Source: Shimwellia blattae DSM 4481 = NBRC 105725
GTDB lineage: Bacteria; Pseudomonadota; Gammaproteobacteria; Enterobacterales; Enterobacteriaceae
Direction of reading: 5' to 3'
NCBI RefSeq assembly: GCF_000262305.1
Contig: NC_017910.1
Location: 1,798,001 to 1,862,000, forward strand
DNA: 64,000 bases
Shown here one piece after another: positions 16,606-25,746 of this stretch (position 1 is the stretch's first letter; every line of letters starts with the position of its first letter). The position numbers and the translations under genes are program-made. A model generated the notes under the pieces. That model ran no database searches, had not been told where the DNA came from, and worked only from the letters and a program-made list of their open reading frames with translations.

Positions 16606-17103
16606 ATGAGCAAAAATGAGTTTTATGCCGATCTGAATCGCGATTTCGGGGCACTGATGGCAGGTGAGACCAGTTTTCTGGCATTACTGGCAAATACCAG
16701 CGCGCTGTTATTCGAACGCCTTGGCGGCGTAAACTGGGCCGGGTTTTATTTACTGGAAGGGCAGACCCTGGTGCTCGGGCCATTCCAGGGGAAAATCGCC
16801 TGTGTGCGAATTCCCGTAGGGCGCGGTGTATGCGGTACTGCCGTTGCCAGTGGTGAGGTGCAGCGGGTGGAAGATGTTCACGCGTTTGACGGGCACATCG
16901 CCTGCGATGCGGCCAGTAATTCAGAAATTGTGTTCCCGCTGCGGGTTAACCAGCGCATTATCGGGGTGCTGGATATCGACAGCCCGGAAACCGGGCGCTT
17001 TGACGCAGAAGATGAAGCGGGCCTGGGTGAGCTGGTCTCCCGGCTGGAAAAGCTGCTGGCCGGAAGCGATTTTAAAAAATTCTTTGCGTCTGACGCAGGA
17101 TAA
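16606..17103 (+). CDS. msrC: Free methionine-(R)-sulfoxide reductase
   Basis: The protein is 165 aa, a single GAF domain as in E. coli MsrC (YebR). The three redox cysteines appear in GKIACVRIP, GRGVCGTAVA and GHIACDAAS with the expected spacing. The enzyme reduces free Met-R-sulfoxide using thioredoxin. It is divergent from letA with a 130-base intergenic region and precedes proQ in the normal backbone order. Confidence 0.97.
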   Translation: MSKNEFYADLNRDFGALMAGETSFLALLANTSALLFERLGGVNWAGFYLLEGQTLVLGPFQGKIACVRIPVGRGVCGTAVASGEVQRVEDVHAFDGHIACDAASNSEIVFPLRVNQRIIGVLDIDSPETGRFDAEDEAGLGELVSRLEKLLAGSDFKKFFASDAG

Positions 17104-17199
17104 ACAACGGTTAACGTAGCATTTGCCGATGGCGTCATTATAATGGCGCCTGTTCATGCTTGCTGCTTGTTGGCAATCCCGTTGTAATCAGGAAATTTC

Positions 17200-17889
17200 A
17201 TGGAAAATCAACCTAAGTTGAATAGCAGTAAAGAAGTTATCGCCTTCCTGGCGGAACGTTTTCCCCAGTGCTTTAGCGCAGAAGGTGAAGCTCGCCCCCT
17301 GAAAATCGGTATTTTTCAGGACTTAGTTGCACGCGTAGAAGGGGAACTGAACCTCAGTAAGACCCAGCTGCGTTCGGCTCTGCGTCTGTATACCTCCAGC
17401 TGGCGCTATCTGTATGGCGTTAAAGCGGGGGCCACCCGTGTTGATCTGGACGGTAACCCGTGCGGTGTGCTGGACGAGCAGCATGTAGAACACGCCCGTA
17501 AGCAACTGGAAGAGGCGAAAGCCCGTGTCCAGGCTCAGCGTGCAGAGCAGCAGGCCAAAAAACGTGAGGCCGCCGCCCAGGAAGGTTCCGGGGATGCAGC
17601 GCGCCGTGAGCGTAAACCGCGCCCTGCAGCTCCGCGCCGCAAAGAGGGGAGTGAAGCCCGTAAGCCCCGCGCCGCTAAGCCTGCCGCTAAAGCCGCCCGC
17701 CCGGTTCGCGAAGAGCACCATACGCCTGTGACCGACACTTCCGCACTGACTGTAGGCCAGGCGCTGAAAGTGAAAGCGGGGAATAACGCGATGGACGCAA
17801 CCGTGCAGGAAGTTACCAAAGATGGCGTCCGTGTACAGCTGGCTTCTGGTATGTCGATGATTGTACGCGCAGAACATCTCGTGTTCTGA
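17200..17889 (+). CDS. proQ: ProQ RNA chaperone
   Basis: The protein is 229 aa. The N-terminal FinO/ProQ domain (about residues 5-120, including SSKEVIAFLAERFPQCF and LRSALRLYTSSWRYLYG) binds structured RNA. A Lys/Arg/Ala-rich linker follows (about 125-180). The C-terminal Tudor-like domain contains VGQALKVKAGNNAMDATVQE. ProQ stabilises many sRNAs and mRNA 3' ends and influences ProP. It is 19 bases before prc and probably co-transcribed, as in E. coli. Confidence 0.98.
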   Translation: MENQPKLNSSKEVIAFLAERFPQCFSAEGEARPLKIGIFQDLVARVEGELNLSKTQLRSALRLYTSSWRYLYGVKAGATRVDLDGNPCGVLDEQHVEHARKQLEEAKARVQAQRAEQQAKKREAAAQEGSGDAARRERKPRPAAPRRKEGSEARKPRAAKPAAKAARPVREEHHTPVTDTSALTVGQALKVKAGNNAMDATVQEVTKDGVRVQLASGMSMIVRAEHLVF

Positions 17890-17908
17890 AACGGAGGTCA
17901 ACCAGGGC

Positions 17909-19960
17909 ATGAACAAACTTGTTAAGCTGACCGCTATCGCCAGCCTTTTATCGCTGGCCGGTAGCGCGTTGGCTGTTGAAAATAACATTACCCGTGCAGA
18001 GCAGTTGCCTGTTCTTAAAGAAGAGCCGCAACATGCGACGGTCAGTGAACGGGTGACATCCCGTTTTACCCGCTCCCATTATCGCCAGTTTGATCTTGAT
18101 CAGGCGTTTTCGGCAAAGATTTTTGACCGCTATCTGAATTTACTGGACTACAGCCACAATGTGCTGCTGGCCAGCGATATTGCCCAGTTTGCCTCCCGCA
18201 AGGGAACACTCGGAGATGAGTTTCGCTCCGGCAAGCTGGATGTCTTTTATAATCTCTACAATCTGGCGCAAAAACGCCGCTTTGAGCGCTATCAGTATGC
18301 GCTGAAGGTGCTGGAACGGCCGATGGACTTCACCGGCAACGACACCTTTAATCTGGATCGCAGCAAATCCCCCTGGCCTACCACAGAAGCGGAACTGAAC
18401 CAGCTGTGGGACGGCAAAGTGAAATACGATGAGCTGAGCCTGAAACTCACCGGGAAAACCGACGCAGAAATCAGAGAAACGCTCACAAAACGCTATAAAT
18501 TCGCCATCCGCCGGCTGGCCCAGACCAATAGCGAAGATGTGTTCTCCCTGGCGATGACGGCATTTGCCCACGAAATTGACCCGCACACCAACTATCTCTC
18601 CCCGCGCAATACCGAACAGTTTAATACCGAAATGAGCCTGTCTCTGGAAGGTATCGGCGCGGTACTGCAGATGGACGACGACTACACGGTTATCAACTCC
18701 CTGGTGGCCGGTGGCCCGGCGGCGAAAAGTAAAGCGATAAGTGTCGGCGACCGGATTGTCGGTGTTGGCCAGCCAGGCCAGACCATGCAGGACGTGATTG
18801 GCTGGCGTCTGGACGACGTTGTGGCGCTGATCAAAGGGCCGAAGGGCAGTAAAGTGCGCCTGGAAGTGCAGCCCAGCGGCAAAGGCAGCAAGTCACGTAT
18901 TGTCACGCTGACCCGCGAACGCATTCGCCTGGAAGACCGGGCGGTGAAAATGTCCGTGAAGACCGTGGGCAAAGAGAAGGTCGGGGTGCTGGATATTCCG
19001 GGCTTCTACGTGGGCCTGACGGATGATGTCAAAGTGCAGCTGCAGAAGCTGGAAAAACAGAACGTCTCCAGCGTGGTTATCGATTTGCGGGCGAACGGCG
19101 GCGGTGCGCTGACGGAAGCCGTCTCCCTCTCCGGGTTGTTTATTCCCGGCGGGCCGGTGGTGCAGGTGCGCGACAACAACGGCAAAGTGCGTGAAGACAG
19201 CGATACCGACGGTGCAGTCTATTACAAAGGGCCGCTGGTCGTGCTGGTGGACCGCTTCAGTGCTTCTGCCTCGGAAATTTTTGCCGCCGCCATGCAGGAT
19301 TACGGCCGGGCGCTGATTGTGGGCGAGCCCACCTTCGGTAAAGGCACCGTGCAGCAGTACCGCTCCCTGAACCGAATCTATGACCAGATGCTGCGCCCGG
19401 AATGGCCGGCCCTGGGCTCGGTACAGTACACCATTCAGAAGTTTTACCGGATCAACGGCGGCAGCACCCAGCGTAAAGGGGTCACCCCCGACTTGCTGAT
19501 GCCGACCGGCAATGAAGTGACGGAAACCGGTGAAAAAGATGAAGATAACGCGCTGCCCTGGGACAGCATCAACGCGGCGACTTATACCGTCTCTGGCGAT
19601 CTGAAGCCTTTTGACGCTGAGCTGCTGAAACTGCACCAGGCGCGTATTGCCAAAGATCCTGAGTTCCAGTACATCATGAAGGATATCGCCCGGTATAATG
19701 CCATGAAAGAGCGGCGTAATATCGTGTCGCTGAACTACGCGCAGCGTGAGAAAGAGAGCCAGGAAGATGATGCTATCCGCCTGTCGCGTATCAATGACCG
19801 CTATAAGCGCGCAGGGAAACCGGAGCTGAAAAAACTTGATGATCTGCCGAAGGATTATCAGGAGCCGGATCCGTATCTTGACGAGACCGTGAAGATTGCG
19901 CTGGATCTGGCCCATATGGAAAAAAGTAACCCGCCAGCCTCTCCGGCGCCGGTGAAATAA
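17909..19960 (+). CDS. prc: Tail-specific periplasmic protease Prc (Tsp)
   Basis: The protein is 683 aa (E. coli 682). The signal peptide is MNKLVKLTAIASLLSLAGSALA. A PDZ domain lies near residues 230-320 (GIGAVLQMDDDYTVINSLVAGG). The Ser-Lys dyad is in DRFSASASEIFAAAMQDYG and EPTFGKGTVQ. It degrades periplasmic proteins with nonpolar C-termini, works with NlpI, and processes FtsI and MepS. The start at 17909 follows proQ closely; the in-frame start at 17861 inside proQ would bury the signal peptide. Confidence 0.98.
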   Translation: MNKLVKLTAIASLLSLAGSALAVENNITRAEQLPVLKEEPQHATVSERVTSRFTRSHYRQFDLDQAFSAKIFDRYLNLLDYSHNVLLASDIAQFASRKGTLGDEFRSGKLDVFYNLYNLAQKRRFERYQYALKVLERPMDFTGNDTFNLDRSKSPWPTTEAELNQLWDGKVKYDELSLKLTGKTDAEIRETLTKRYKFAIRRLAQTNSEDVFSLAMTAFAHEIDPHTNYLSPRNTEQFNTEMSLSLEGIGAVLQMDDDYTVINSLVAGGPAAKSKAISVGDRIVGVGQPGQTMQDVIGWRLDDVVALIKGPKGSKVRLEVQPSGKGSKSRIVTLTRERIRLEDRAVKMSVKTVGKEKVGVLDIPGFYVGLTDDVKVQLQKLEKQNVSSVVIDLRANGGGALTEAVSLSGLFIPGGPVVQVRDNNGKVREDSDTDGAVYYKGPLVVLVDRFSASASEIFAAAMQDYGRALIVGEPTFGKGTVQQYRSLNRIYDQMLRPEWPALGSVQYTIQKFYRINGGSTQRKGVTPDLLMPTGNEVTETGEKDEDNALPWDSINAATYTVSGDLKPFDAELLKLHQARIAKDPEFQYIMKDIARYNAMKERRNIVSLNYAQREKESQEDDAIRLSRINDRYKRAGKPELKKLDDLPKDYQEPDPYLDETVKIALDLAHMEKSNPPASPAPVK

Positions 19961-19965
19961 GAATC

Positions 19966-19999
19966 AAACGGGTGCAAGGAATTGTACCCGTTTTTCTTT
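19966..19999 (+). terminator. Terminator after prc
   Basis: A 12-bp stem AAACGGGTGCAA/TTGTACCCGTTT with a GGAA loop is followed by TTCTTTCTG. Confidence 0.85.
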
Positions 20000-20076
20000 C
20001 TGTCTTTCTGGCGCGTCAGCCAGATACTACAAAATGTAAAGTTGTGTCTTTTTAGATACCTGGCCGGGTCAGACTC

Positions 20077-20104
20077 TTGAAAAAGCTATCCGTGACTCTA
20101 GGAT
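20077..20104 (+). promoter_or_regulatory. Promoter of htpX
   Basis: TTGAAA (20077-20082) and TAGGAT (20099-20104) are separated by 16 bases and lie about 45 bases before the htpX start. The -35 is part of CTTGAAA, which also suits sigma-32, but no clear sigma-32 -10 is present. A partial GTAAA motif that could belong to a CpxR box lies upstream near 20035. Confidence 0.5.
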
Positions 20105-20151
20105 GTGTGGGCGTGTAACACACATTGTTAAACCGAGGTAAAAAGAAAATT

Positions 20152-21033
20152 ATGATGAGAATCGGGCTTTTCCTGCTGACCAACCTGGCGGTCATGGTCG
20201 TATTCGGGCTGGTGCTAAGCCTGACAGGTATTCAGTCGGGCAGTGTTCAGGGCCTGCTGATTATGGCGCTGTTATTTGGTTTTGGCGGCTCCATTGTTTC
20301 TTTGCTGATGTCCAAATGGATGGCGCTGAAGTCTGTGGGTGGCGAAGTTATCGAACAGCCGCGCAACGACACCGAACGCTGGCTGCTGGACACCGTTGCG
20401 CGCCAGTCTCAGCAGGCGGGGATCGCCATGCCGCAGGTCGCCATCTACCATGCGCCGGATATTAACGCCTTTGCTACCGGGGCCCGCCGCGACGCGTCGC
20501 TGGTGGCCGTCAGCACCGGGCTTTTGCAGAACATGAACCAGGACGAAGCCGAAGCGGTTATCGCCCACGAAATCAGCCATGTGGCAAACGGTGACATGGT
20601 CACCATGACCCTTATCCAGGGGGTGGTGAACACCTTCGTTATCTTCATTTCGCGCATTATCGCCCAGATTGCGGCGGGCTTTTTGTCCGGCAACCGGGAT
20701 GAAGGCGAAGAGAGCAACGGCAACCCGTTTATCTACTTTGCCGTGGCGACGGTGCTGGAGCTGGTGTTCGGGATCCTGGCGAGCATTATCACCATGTGGT
20801 TCTCCCGCCACCGCGAATTCTACGCCGATGCGGGCTCCGCGAAGCTGGTGGGGCGCGAGAAGATGATCGCCGCCCTCCAGCGCCTGAAAACCAGTTATGA
20901 GCCGCAGGAGGCCAGCAGCATGATGGCGTTCTGCATTAACGGTAAGTCTAAATCGCTCAGTGAGTTGTTTATGACTCACCCGCCGCTGGATAAGCGCATT
21001 GAAGCGCTGCGCAGCGGCCAGTATATTAAATAA
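20152..21033 (+). CDS. htpX: HtpX inner-membrane zinc protease
   Basis: The protein is 293 aa as in E. coli. Two N-terminal membrane segments are followed by the metalloprotease motif AVIAHEISHVANGD (HExxH), then two more hydrophobic segments and the third zinc ligand in SRHREFYADAGS. HtpX takes part with FtsH in quality control of membrane proteins and is controlled by the Cpx envelope stress response in E. coli. The start MMRIG at 20152 matches E. coli; the in-frame start at 20125 has no support. Confidence 0.98.
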   Translation: MMRIGLFLLTNLAVMVVFGLVLSLTGIQSGSVQGLLIMALLFGFGGSIVSLLMSKWMALKSVGGEVIEQPRNDTERWLLDTVARQSQQAGIAMPQVAIYHAPDINAFATGARRDASLVAVSTGLLQNMNQDEAEAVIAHEISHVANGDMVTMTLIQGVVNTFVIFISRIIAQIAAGFLSGNRDEGEESNGNPFIYFAVATVLELVFGILASIITMWFSRHREFYADAGSAKLVGREKMIAALQRLKTSYEPQEASSMMAFCINGKSKSLSELFMTHPPLDKRIEALRSGQYIK

Positions 21034-21042
21034 CGCTATTCT

Positions 21043-21065
21043 CTGGCGGCCGTCCTGGCCGCCAG
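21043..21065. terminator. Hairpin between htpX and yebQ
   Basis: CTGGCGGCC and GGCCGCCAG flank a five-base loop, followed on the plus strand by TTCTT. It lies between convergent genes and can end both transcripts. Confidence 0.6.
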
Positions 21066-21125
21066 TTCTTCAGCCACTCCTGGCCCCGTCACTGAACGAA
21101 CATATCCCGGATCATACTGACGCCA

Positions 21126-22517
21126 TTACGGGCGGGCAACGTGCCGGGTCGCCCGCAACCCGCTGACAACCACCGCCGTTAGTGCAAACCCGCCTGCCAG
21201 CAGCAGACAGTAATGGCTGCCGTTGGTGGTAAACAGGTTAAACAGCAGGGCCACCAGGGCGGCCCCGGCGCTCTGGCCCAGCAGGCGTGCGGTGCCCAGC
21301 ATACCGCTGGCCCCACCGCTGCGGTGGGGCGGCGCGCTTGAAACAATAGTATGGTTATTGGGCGACTGAAACAGACCAAACCCGGCACCGCACAGGGCCA
21401 TGCGCCAGATAATATCGCCGTCTGTCGGGCTGGCGGGCAGCATTGCCAGGGCAAACAGCCCCACAGCCATGATACTCATACCGGCAGAGCCCAGCAGCCC
21501 GCCGTGAATGCGCCCGATCAGCAGACCGGCCAGAGGGGCCATCACCATGGTTGCCAGCGGCCAGGGGGTAAGCAATAACCCGGCCTCTACCTCGCTGCGC
21601 CCCAGTGCTCCCTGCAAGTAAAAAGGCAGCGCCACCAGCGCCAGCATCTGGGCGGTAAACGAGCAGACAGAGGTGCACATGGAAAGAGCGAAAACCGGAA
21701 TACGCAGCAAATCAACCGGTAACAGCGGCACAGGCATGGTTAACTGGCGGCGCACAAACAGGGTGCCGATAATCAGCAACGCCGCCAGCTCCGCACCGAC
21801 AATCGTCCAGGACTGCCCCTGAGCAAAGCTGCTGAGGGCAATCACCAGCAACCCGAAGGTCAGCGCGTTCATCAGCGCACTGGGAATATCAAAGCGCGGT
21901 CTGATGGCGGACGGGGGGTTAGCAGGGAGATATTTAACCGCCAGAATCAGGGCGACGATCCCGACCGGAATATTAATCAGGAACAGCCACTTCCAGGAGG
22001 CGACCGACAACACGGCCGCCGCGAGGGTCGGACCGGCGGCCGACGAGACTGCCACCACAAAAGAGTTGATCCCCATACCTGCCCCCAGAAGGCGCTGGGG
22101 CCAGATAAGCCGGATAAGCGCGGTGTTGACACTCATCAGCGCGGCACCGCCAAGCCCCTGCAACACCCGGGCCAGGGTAAGCATCTCCAGCGAGGTCGAC
22201 AGGGCACAAAACAGCGAGGTGCAGGTAAAAAGCACCAGACCATACTGATAGACCCGCCGGTAACCAATCATGTCGCCAATAAAAGAGAGCGAGAGCAGCG
22301 AGGTGACAATGGCAATCTGGTAGGCGTTAACGATCCAGATAGATTTGGCCGCGCTGGCCTGGAGATCCACCGCGATGGTGGGAAGGGCCACGTTGGCGAT
22401 GGCGCCATCGAGCACGGAGATGGTCAGCCCGAGAATAACCGTCAGGATGGCAAAATAACGTTGCGGAACCGGGAGTCCGTCAGCGGAGTCCGGGCGTGTT
22501 GATATGTGTTGTTTCAC
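21126..22517 (-). CDS. yebQ: YebQ, MFS multidrug-type transporter (DHA2 family)
   Basis: The protein is 463 aa with 14 predicted membrane segments. DHA2 signatures are visible: VLDGAIANVALPTIAVDLQ near the N-terminus (motif D1) and RVLQGLGGAALMSVNTALIR (motif C region). WLFLINIPVGIVAL and GFGLFQSPNNHTI are typical of this group. It matches E. coli YebQ along its length. The substrate is unknown. It is divergent from kdgR, as in E. coli. Confidence 0.94.
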   Translation of the reverse strand: MKQHISTRPDSADGLPVPQRYFAILTVILGLTISVLDGAIANVALPTIAVDLQASAAKSIWIVNAYQIAIVTSLLSLSFIGDMIGYRRVYQYGLVLFTCTSLFCALSTSLEMLTLARVLQGLGGAALMSVNTALIRLIWPQRLLGAGMGINSFVVAVSSAAGPTLAAAVLSVASWKWLFLINIPVGIVALILAVKYLPANPPSAIRPRFDIPSALMNALTFGLLVIALSSFAQGQSWTIVGAELAALLIIGTLFVRRQLTMPVPLLPVDLLRIPVFALSMCTSVCSFTAQMLALVALPFYLQGALGRSEVEAGLLLTPWPLATMVMAPLAGLLIGRIHGGLLGSAGMSIMAVGLFALAMLPASPTDGDIIWRMALCGAGFGLFQSPNNHTIVSSAPPHRSGGASGMLGTARLLGQSAGAALVALLFNLFTTNGSHYCLLLAGGFALTAVVVSGLRATRHVARP

Positions 22518-22673
22518 GAATAGTTACCAGGTAATTGTGTCTTGCATGTAAACCGGCCAGATGTCGCAGAACGATGATGAAAACAAAGAGACTGATTGCG
22601 AATGACGCAGTTGCCCATTTATACTAAAAACCAGTTCTGATTTTTATAAAACAAAAAGCGATTGAGGTGATAA

Positions 22674-23465
22674 ATGGCTGTCGCGGATTTGGATAAACAA
22701 CCGGACTCGGTTTCGTCTGTCCTGAAGGTATTTGGCATCCTGCAGGCACTGGGGGATGAGCGCGAGATTGGTATCACCGAATTATCACAACGCGTAATGA
22801 TGTCTAAGAGCACAGTGTACCGTTTTCTCCAGACAATGAAATCATTAGGTTATGTGGCCCAGGAAGGGGAATCAGAAAAATATTCTCTGACGCTCAAGCT
22901 GTTCGAGCTTGGGGCGCGGGCGTTGCAAAACGTTGATTTAATTCGTAGTGCCGATATTCAGATGCGTGAACTCTCCCGCCAGACTAAGGAGACCATCCAC
23001 CTGGGAGCGCTGGATGAAGACAGCATCGTCTACATCCATAAAATTGATTCCATGTACAACCTGCGCATGTACTCGCGCATCGGGCGTCGTAACCCGCTGC
23101 ACAGTACCGCTATCGGTAAGGTGCTGCTGGCCTGGCGTGACCGGGAAGAAGTAAAAGAGATTATTTCGCATATCGAATTTACCTGCAGCACCCCGCGCAC
23201 GGTGAAAAATGCCGACGAGCTGCTGAGCGTGCTGGACAAAGTGCGTGAGCAGGGATACGGCGAAGATAACGAAGAGCAGGAAGAAGGGCTGCGCTGCATT
23301 GCCGTGCCGGTGTTTGACCGGTTTGGCGTGGTGATCGCCGGGCTGAGCATCTCTTTCCCGACGCTGCGCTTCTCAGAAGAGCGCCTGAGCGAGTATGTGG
23401 CTATGCTGCATCACGCCGCGCGGACTATCTCCGCACAGATGGGCTACCACGACTATCCGTTCTGA
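22674..23465 (+). CDS. kdgR: KdgR, IclR-family repressor of pectin/KDG catabolism
   Basis: The protein is 263 aa, identical in length to E. coli KdgR. An N-terminal winged helix (ITELSQRVMMSKSTVYRFLQTM) is followed by the IclR effector domain with RIGRRNPLHSTAIGKVLLAW and GLRCIAVPVFDRFGVVIAGLSIS. It represses genes for 2-keto-3-deoxygluconate use and is released by KDG. The ribosome site is TTGAGG eight bases before the ATG. A strong terminator follows. Confidence 0.97.
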   Translation: MAVADLDKQPDSVSSVLKVFGILQALGDEREIGITELSQRVMMSKSTVYRFLQTMKSLGYVAQEGESEKYSLTLKLFELGARALQNVDLIRSADIQMRELSRQTKETIHLGALDEDSIVYIHKIDSMYNLRMYSRIGRRNPLHSTAIGKVLLAWRDREEVKEIISHIEFTCSTPRTVKNADELLSVLDKVREQGYGEDNEEQEEGLRCIAVPVFDRFGVVIAGLSISFPTLRFSEERLSEYVAMLHHAARTISAQMGYHDYPF

Positions 23466-23476
23466 GCCCGCGCTAC

Positions 23477-23505
23477 AAAAACGCCGCATCTGATGCGGCG
23501 TTTTT
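23477..23505. terminator. Bidirectional terminator between kdgR and yobH
   Basis: AAAAACGCCGCA and TGCGGCGTTTTT form a perfect 12-bp stem around TCTGA. The A and T runs on both sides suit termination of both convergent genes. Confidence 0.92.
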
Positions 23506-23514
23506 GTATGCTTA

Positions 23515-23754
23515 TCAGCCGTGATCCACCACTTCCGTTGTTTTACGCAACACCGGGCAGTCCGTAATGCCGATGATGCCGCTTTCCGTATGCAGATACT
23601 GGACACTCACCGTATCCCGGGCCGTCATATATTTACACTGCAGGCCAAAACCGGCCGCGTTCTGGGTACTGCCAATCAGCACCCCATAACCACTCAGCAG
23701 CAGACCCACCCACAGCAGGGCGATCAGCATAACAATCCGAATTATCATGCGCAT
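23515..23754 (-). CDS. yobH: YobH, small membrane or exported protein
   Basis: The protein is 79 aa as in E. coli YobH. One N-terminal hydrophobic segment (IVMLIALLWVGLLLSGYGVLIG) is followed by a hydrophilic tail with two Cys (LQCKYMTARDT, ITDCPVLRK). The sequence is nearly identical in pattern to YobH. Its function is unknown. It keeps the backbone position between kdgR and mgrB. Confidence 0.95.
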   Translation of the reverse strand: MRMIIRIVMLIALLWVGLLLSGYGVLIGSTQNAAGFGLQCKYMTARDTVSVQYLHTESGIIGITDCPVLRKTTEVVDHG

Positions 23755-23920
23755 ACAAGCTCCCGGAATTAACCTATTTATTTGCCGTGAGTGTGACGAT
23801 ATTGTTAATTTTTAGCAATACGACGAGTCCTGGAATCAGTATCTTGCCGGGCGGTAACGATCAGTTTAACTGGCCGGTGCCAGACTGTTGCGCACCCGGA
23901 TAACGTCGACGGAGTAGTGA

Positions 23921-24064
23921 GTGAGAAGGTTGTGGTGGATTATTGTCCTGGTGGTTATGGCGGTTTGCTTTCTGCTCTGGACGCAAACGCTGAACGTGAT
24001 GTGCGACCAGGATGTTCAGTTTTACAGTGGTGTCTGCATGATTAACCGGTTTATCCCCTGGTAG
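23921..24064 (+). CDS. mgrB: MgrB, small membrane inhibitor of PhoQ
   Basis: The frame encodes 47 residues from a GTG start with GGAG six bases upstream. A membrane segment (WWIIVLVVMAVCFLLW) is followed by the periplasmic part with NVMCDQDVQFYSGVCMINRF and terminal IPW. The two periplasmic Cys, needed for function in E. coli, and the QDVQF motif are kept, so it should be active. MgrB gives negative feedback on the PhoQ kinase; its loss causes polymyxin resistance in relatives. A PhoP box was looked for upstream but not clearly seen. Confidence 0.96.
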   Translation: MRRLWWIIVLVVMAVCFLLWTQTLNVMCDQDVQFYSGVCMINRFIPW

Positions 24065-24187
24065 GTTCGTTTTTTACTGATCTTTTTTTGAGCGGCGAGC
24101 CCGGTTGCAGACGTTTGAGCGAAAATCTCACGGGTATTTTCATCAGCGCTGGTGATAGAATAGGGCCAGTTTTTTGAGGTGGTTATT

Positions 24188-24481
24188 ATGAACGACGTTA
24201 CTCCTGGTCTTTTTAGTTTATCAGCGTTAATTGTTCCATTTATTACTCTTGTTGTTGGATTGATCGCCTGGTTCTTTGTTAACCGTATTAGTGTTCGTGC
24301 TAATACCCAGATAGCGCTGCTGGAAGCGTTACTGGATCAGCAAAAGCGCCAGAATGCGTTGTTGCGCCGTTTGTGCGAAGCACAGGCCCCGCAGGTGGAA
24401 TCCCCTTCGCGCCCGGCAGCTGTTGCCGGTGACGACGACGAAGAGGACCCAAGCCTGGTGCGGCTGGTGGCCGAGCGCTGA
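24188..24481 (+). CDS. yebO: YebO, small membrane protein
   Basis: The protein is 97 aa. One N-terminal membrane segment (ALIVPFITLVVGLIAWFFVN) is followed by LLEALLDQQKRQNALLRRLCEA, which is identical to the E. coli YebO core and probably coiled-coil. An acidic tail ends LVRLVAER as in E. coli. The start at 24188 (MNDV) aligns with E. coli MNEV. The in-frame ATG at 24179 is only three codons earlier. Function is unknown. Confidence 0.93.
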   Translation: MNDVTPGLFSLSALIVPFITLVVGLIAWFFVNRISVRANTQIALLEALLDQQKRQNALLRRLCEAQAPQVESPSRPAAVAGDDDEEDPSLVRLVAER

Positions 24482-25111
24482 GCGTGACTGGCCGCCGCGT
24501 TGTGGGCGGCCAGCCGCGAAGAGCAGATTTTTTCAGCAGCGGGCAGGGTGGCAGGATATTTTAGCGCTTATAAAACGAGGCGGCTTATATTGTTAAGCAT
24601 GATTATCGATATTTAAGCAATCTGTGCTTATTTATATCCATTGCTGAAGTATTGAACCCGGCCATAGTACATTTGGCTGGCTATCGTTCGTTGTCATTAA
24701 AGATTCATTATTTTAAGGCATCATTCCTTCTGATTAATGGGCCTTACTTATCCGTATGAATAATGGAATTTATTCTGCGCGTTAATTTGCGCAACGGGTT
24801 TCGCACTTTTTTACCTGCCTGTAGCCAGATAACGAATTGGTTATATTCTATTCAAATAAAATTTTTCGCTTTAACTGGACTGGCAGTAGGTTTTGAGCTA
24901 CTTTAAAAAAGTCCTCTGATTTCCGTATGTTAGCGATTTACAGATAACATTTTGATTCATCAGCGAATCGCGAAAATCAGATTCAGGTTACGATATTCGG
25001 CTCAGAAATGTCATAATCTGTGCGACAGATCGAAGCACACTTAAAAATGGCTTGCCATTATTTTAATTGTGTGTGATAACACATTGGGTTAAACGAGGTA
25101 CAGTTCTGTTT
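24482..25111 (+). promoter_or_regulatory. Long AT-rich intergenic region upstream of yobF-cspC
   Basis: These 630 bases hold no convincing gene. A GC-rich stem (24488-24513, CTGGCCGCC paired with GGCGGCCAG) follows yebO and may end its transcript. A possible promoter for yobF-cspC is TTACGA (24988-24993) with CATAAT (25012-25017), spaced by 18, giving a leader of about 90 bases. The leader contains a small hairpin AATGG-CTTG-CCATT near 25047 and a GAGG ribosome site before yobF. The rest is AT-rich without recognised structure. Confidence 0.4.
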
Positions 25112-25255
25112 ATGTGTGGCATTTTCAGTAAAGAAGTTCAGAGTAAACACGTTGTCGTTGAATACCGCTTCTCTGCCGAACCTTATATTAGTGCCTCAAG
25201 CAGCAATGTCTCTGTTTTATCTAAGTTATGCCTGCGGGCAAAGAATACACTCTAA
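25112..25255 (+). CDS. yobF: YobF, small protein co-transcribed with cspC
   Basis: The protein is 47 aa, nearly identical to E. coli YobF: MCGIFSKEVQSKHVVVEYRF, then SSNVSVLSKLCLRAKNTL. The start at 25112 matches E. coli length; an ATG at 25067 in frame lies in the leader. It is 12 bases before cspC. The function is unclear; it is stress-induced in E. coli. Confidence 0.93.
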   Translation: MCGIFSKEVQSKHVVVEYRFSAEPYISASSSNVSVLSKLCLRAKNTL

Positions 25256-25267
25256 GGAATTTTCAAG

Positions 25268-25477
25268 ATGGCAAAGATTAAAGGTCAAGTTAAGTGGTTC
25301 AACGAATCCAAAGGTTTTGGCTTCATTACTCCGGCTGACGGCAGCAAAGACGTGTTCGTACACTTCTCTGCAATCCAGGGTAACGGCTTCAAAACTCTGG
25401 CTGAAGGCCAGAACGTTGAATTCGAAATCCAGGACGGCCAGAAAGGTCCGGCTGCTGTTAACGTAACAGCTATCTGA
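25268..25477 (+). CDS. cspC: CspC, cold-shock-domain RNA chaperone
   Basis: The protein is 69 aa. The RNP1 motif KGFGFITP and RNP2 motif VFVHFSAI of the cold-shock OB fold are intact. CspC is constitutively expressed and stabilises stress mRNAs such as rpoS. It has an AAGGAA site eight bases before the ATG and follows yobF in one transcript. Confidence 0.98.
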
Positions 25478-25523
25478 TTTCGATCAGCGCCTGGTGTTGC
25501 CAGTCGGCACGCCTTCGGCACAT

Positions 25524-25552
25524 AAAAGCCTCGCCAGTGTGCGGGGCTTTTT
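25524..25552 (+). terminator. Terminator after cspC
   Basis: AAAAGCCTCGC pairs with GCGGGGCTTTT (11 bp with one wobble) and a T run follows. Confidence 0.9.
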
Positions 25553-25746
25553 AATGCCCGTTTCCCCGCAATAGTCTCCGCCAGTGCTCTGTATTTATTC
25601 GATTTATTACAAAATGCGACCAGAACCCCGCTTATGACGTCTCTTGTTGCAAACCCGGCAAAGTATTAGCACTGTTTCTGCCCGGGCGGCAGCCGCTATC
25701 GGTTTTAATCCTCCGGGTAACCTATTCACCGGATATAAGAGATATT

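Noticed and set aside
23755..23920. PhoP box before mgrB
   Set aside because: Expected from E. coli, but I could not find two GTTTA-type repeats with five-base spacing; TGTTAATTTTTAGCAA is only a weak partial match.
25116..25466. 116-residue frame spanning yobF and cspC in another phase
   Set aside because: It overlaps two highly conserved genes out of frame; the real proteins are YobF and CspC.
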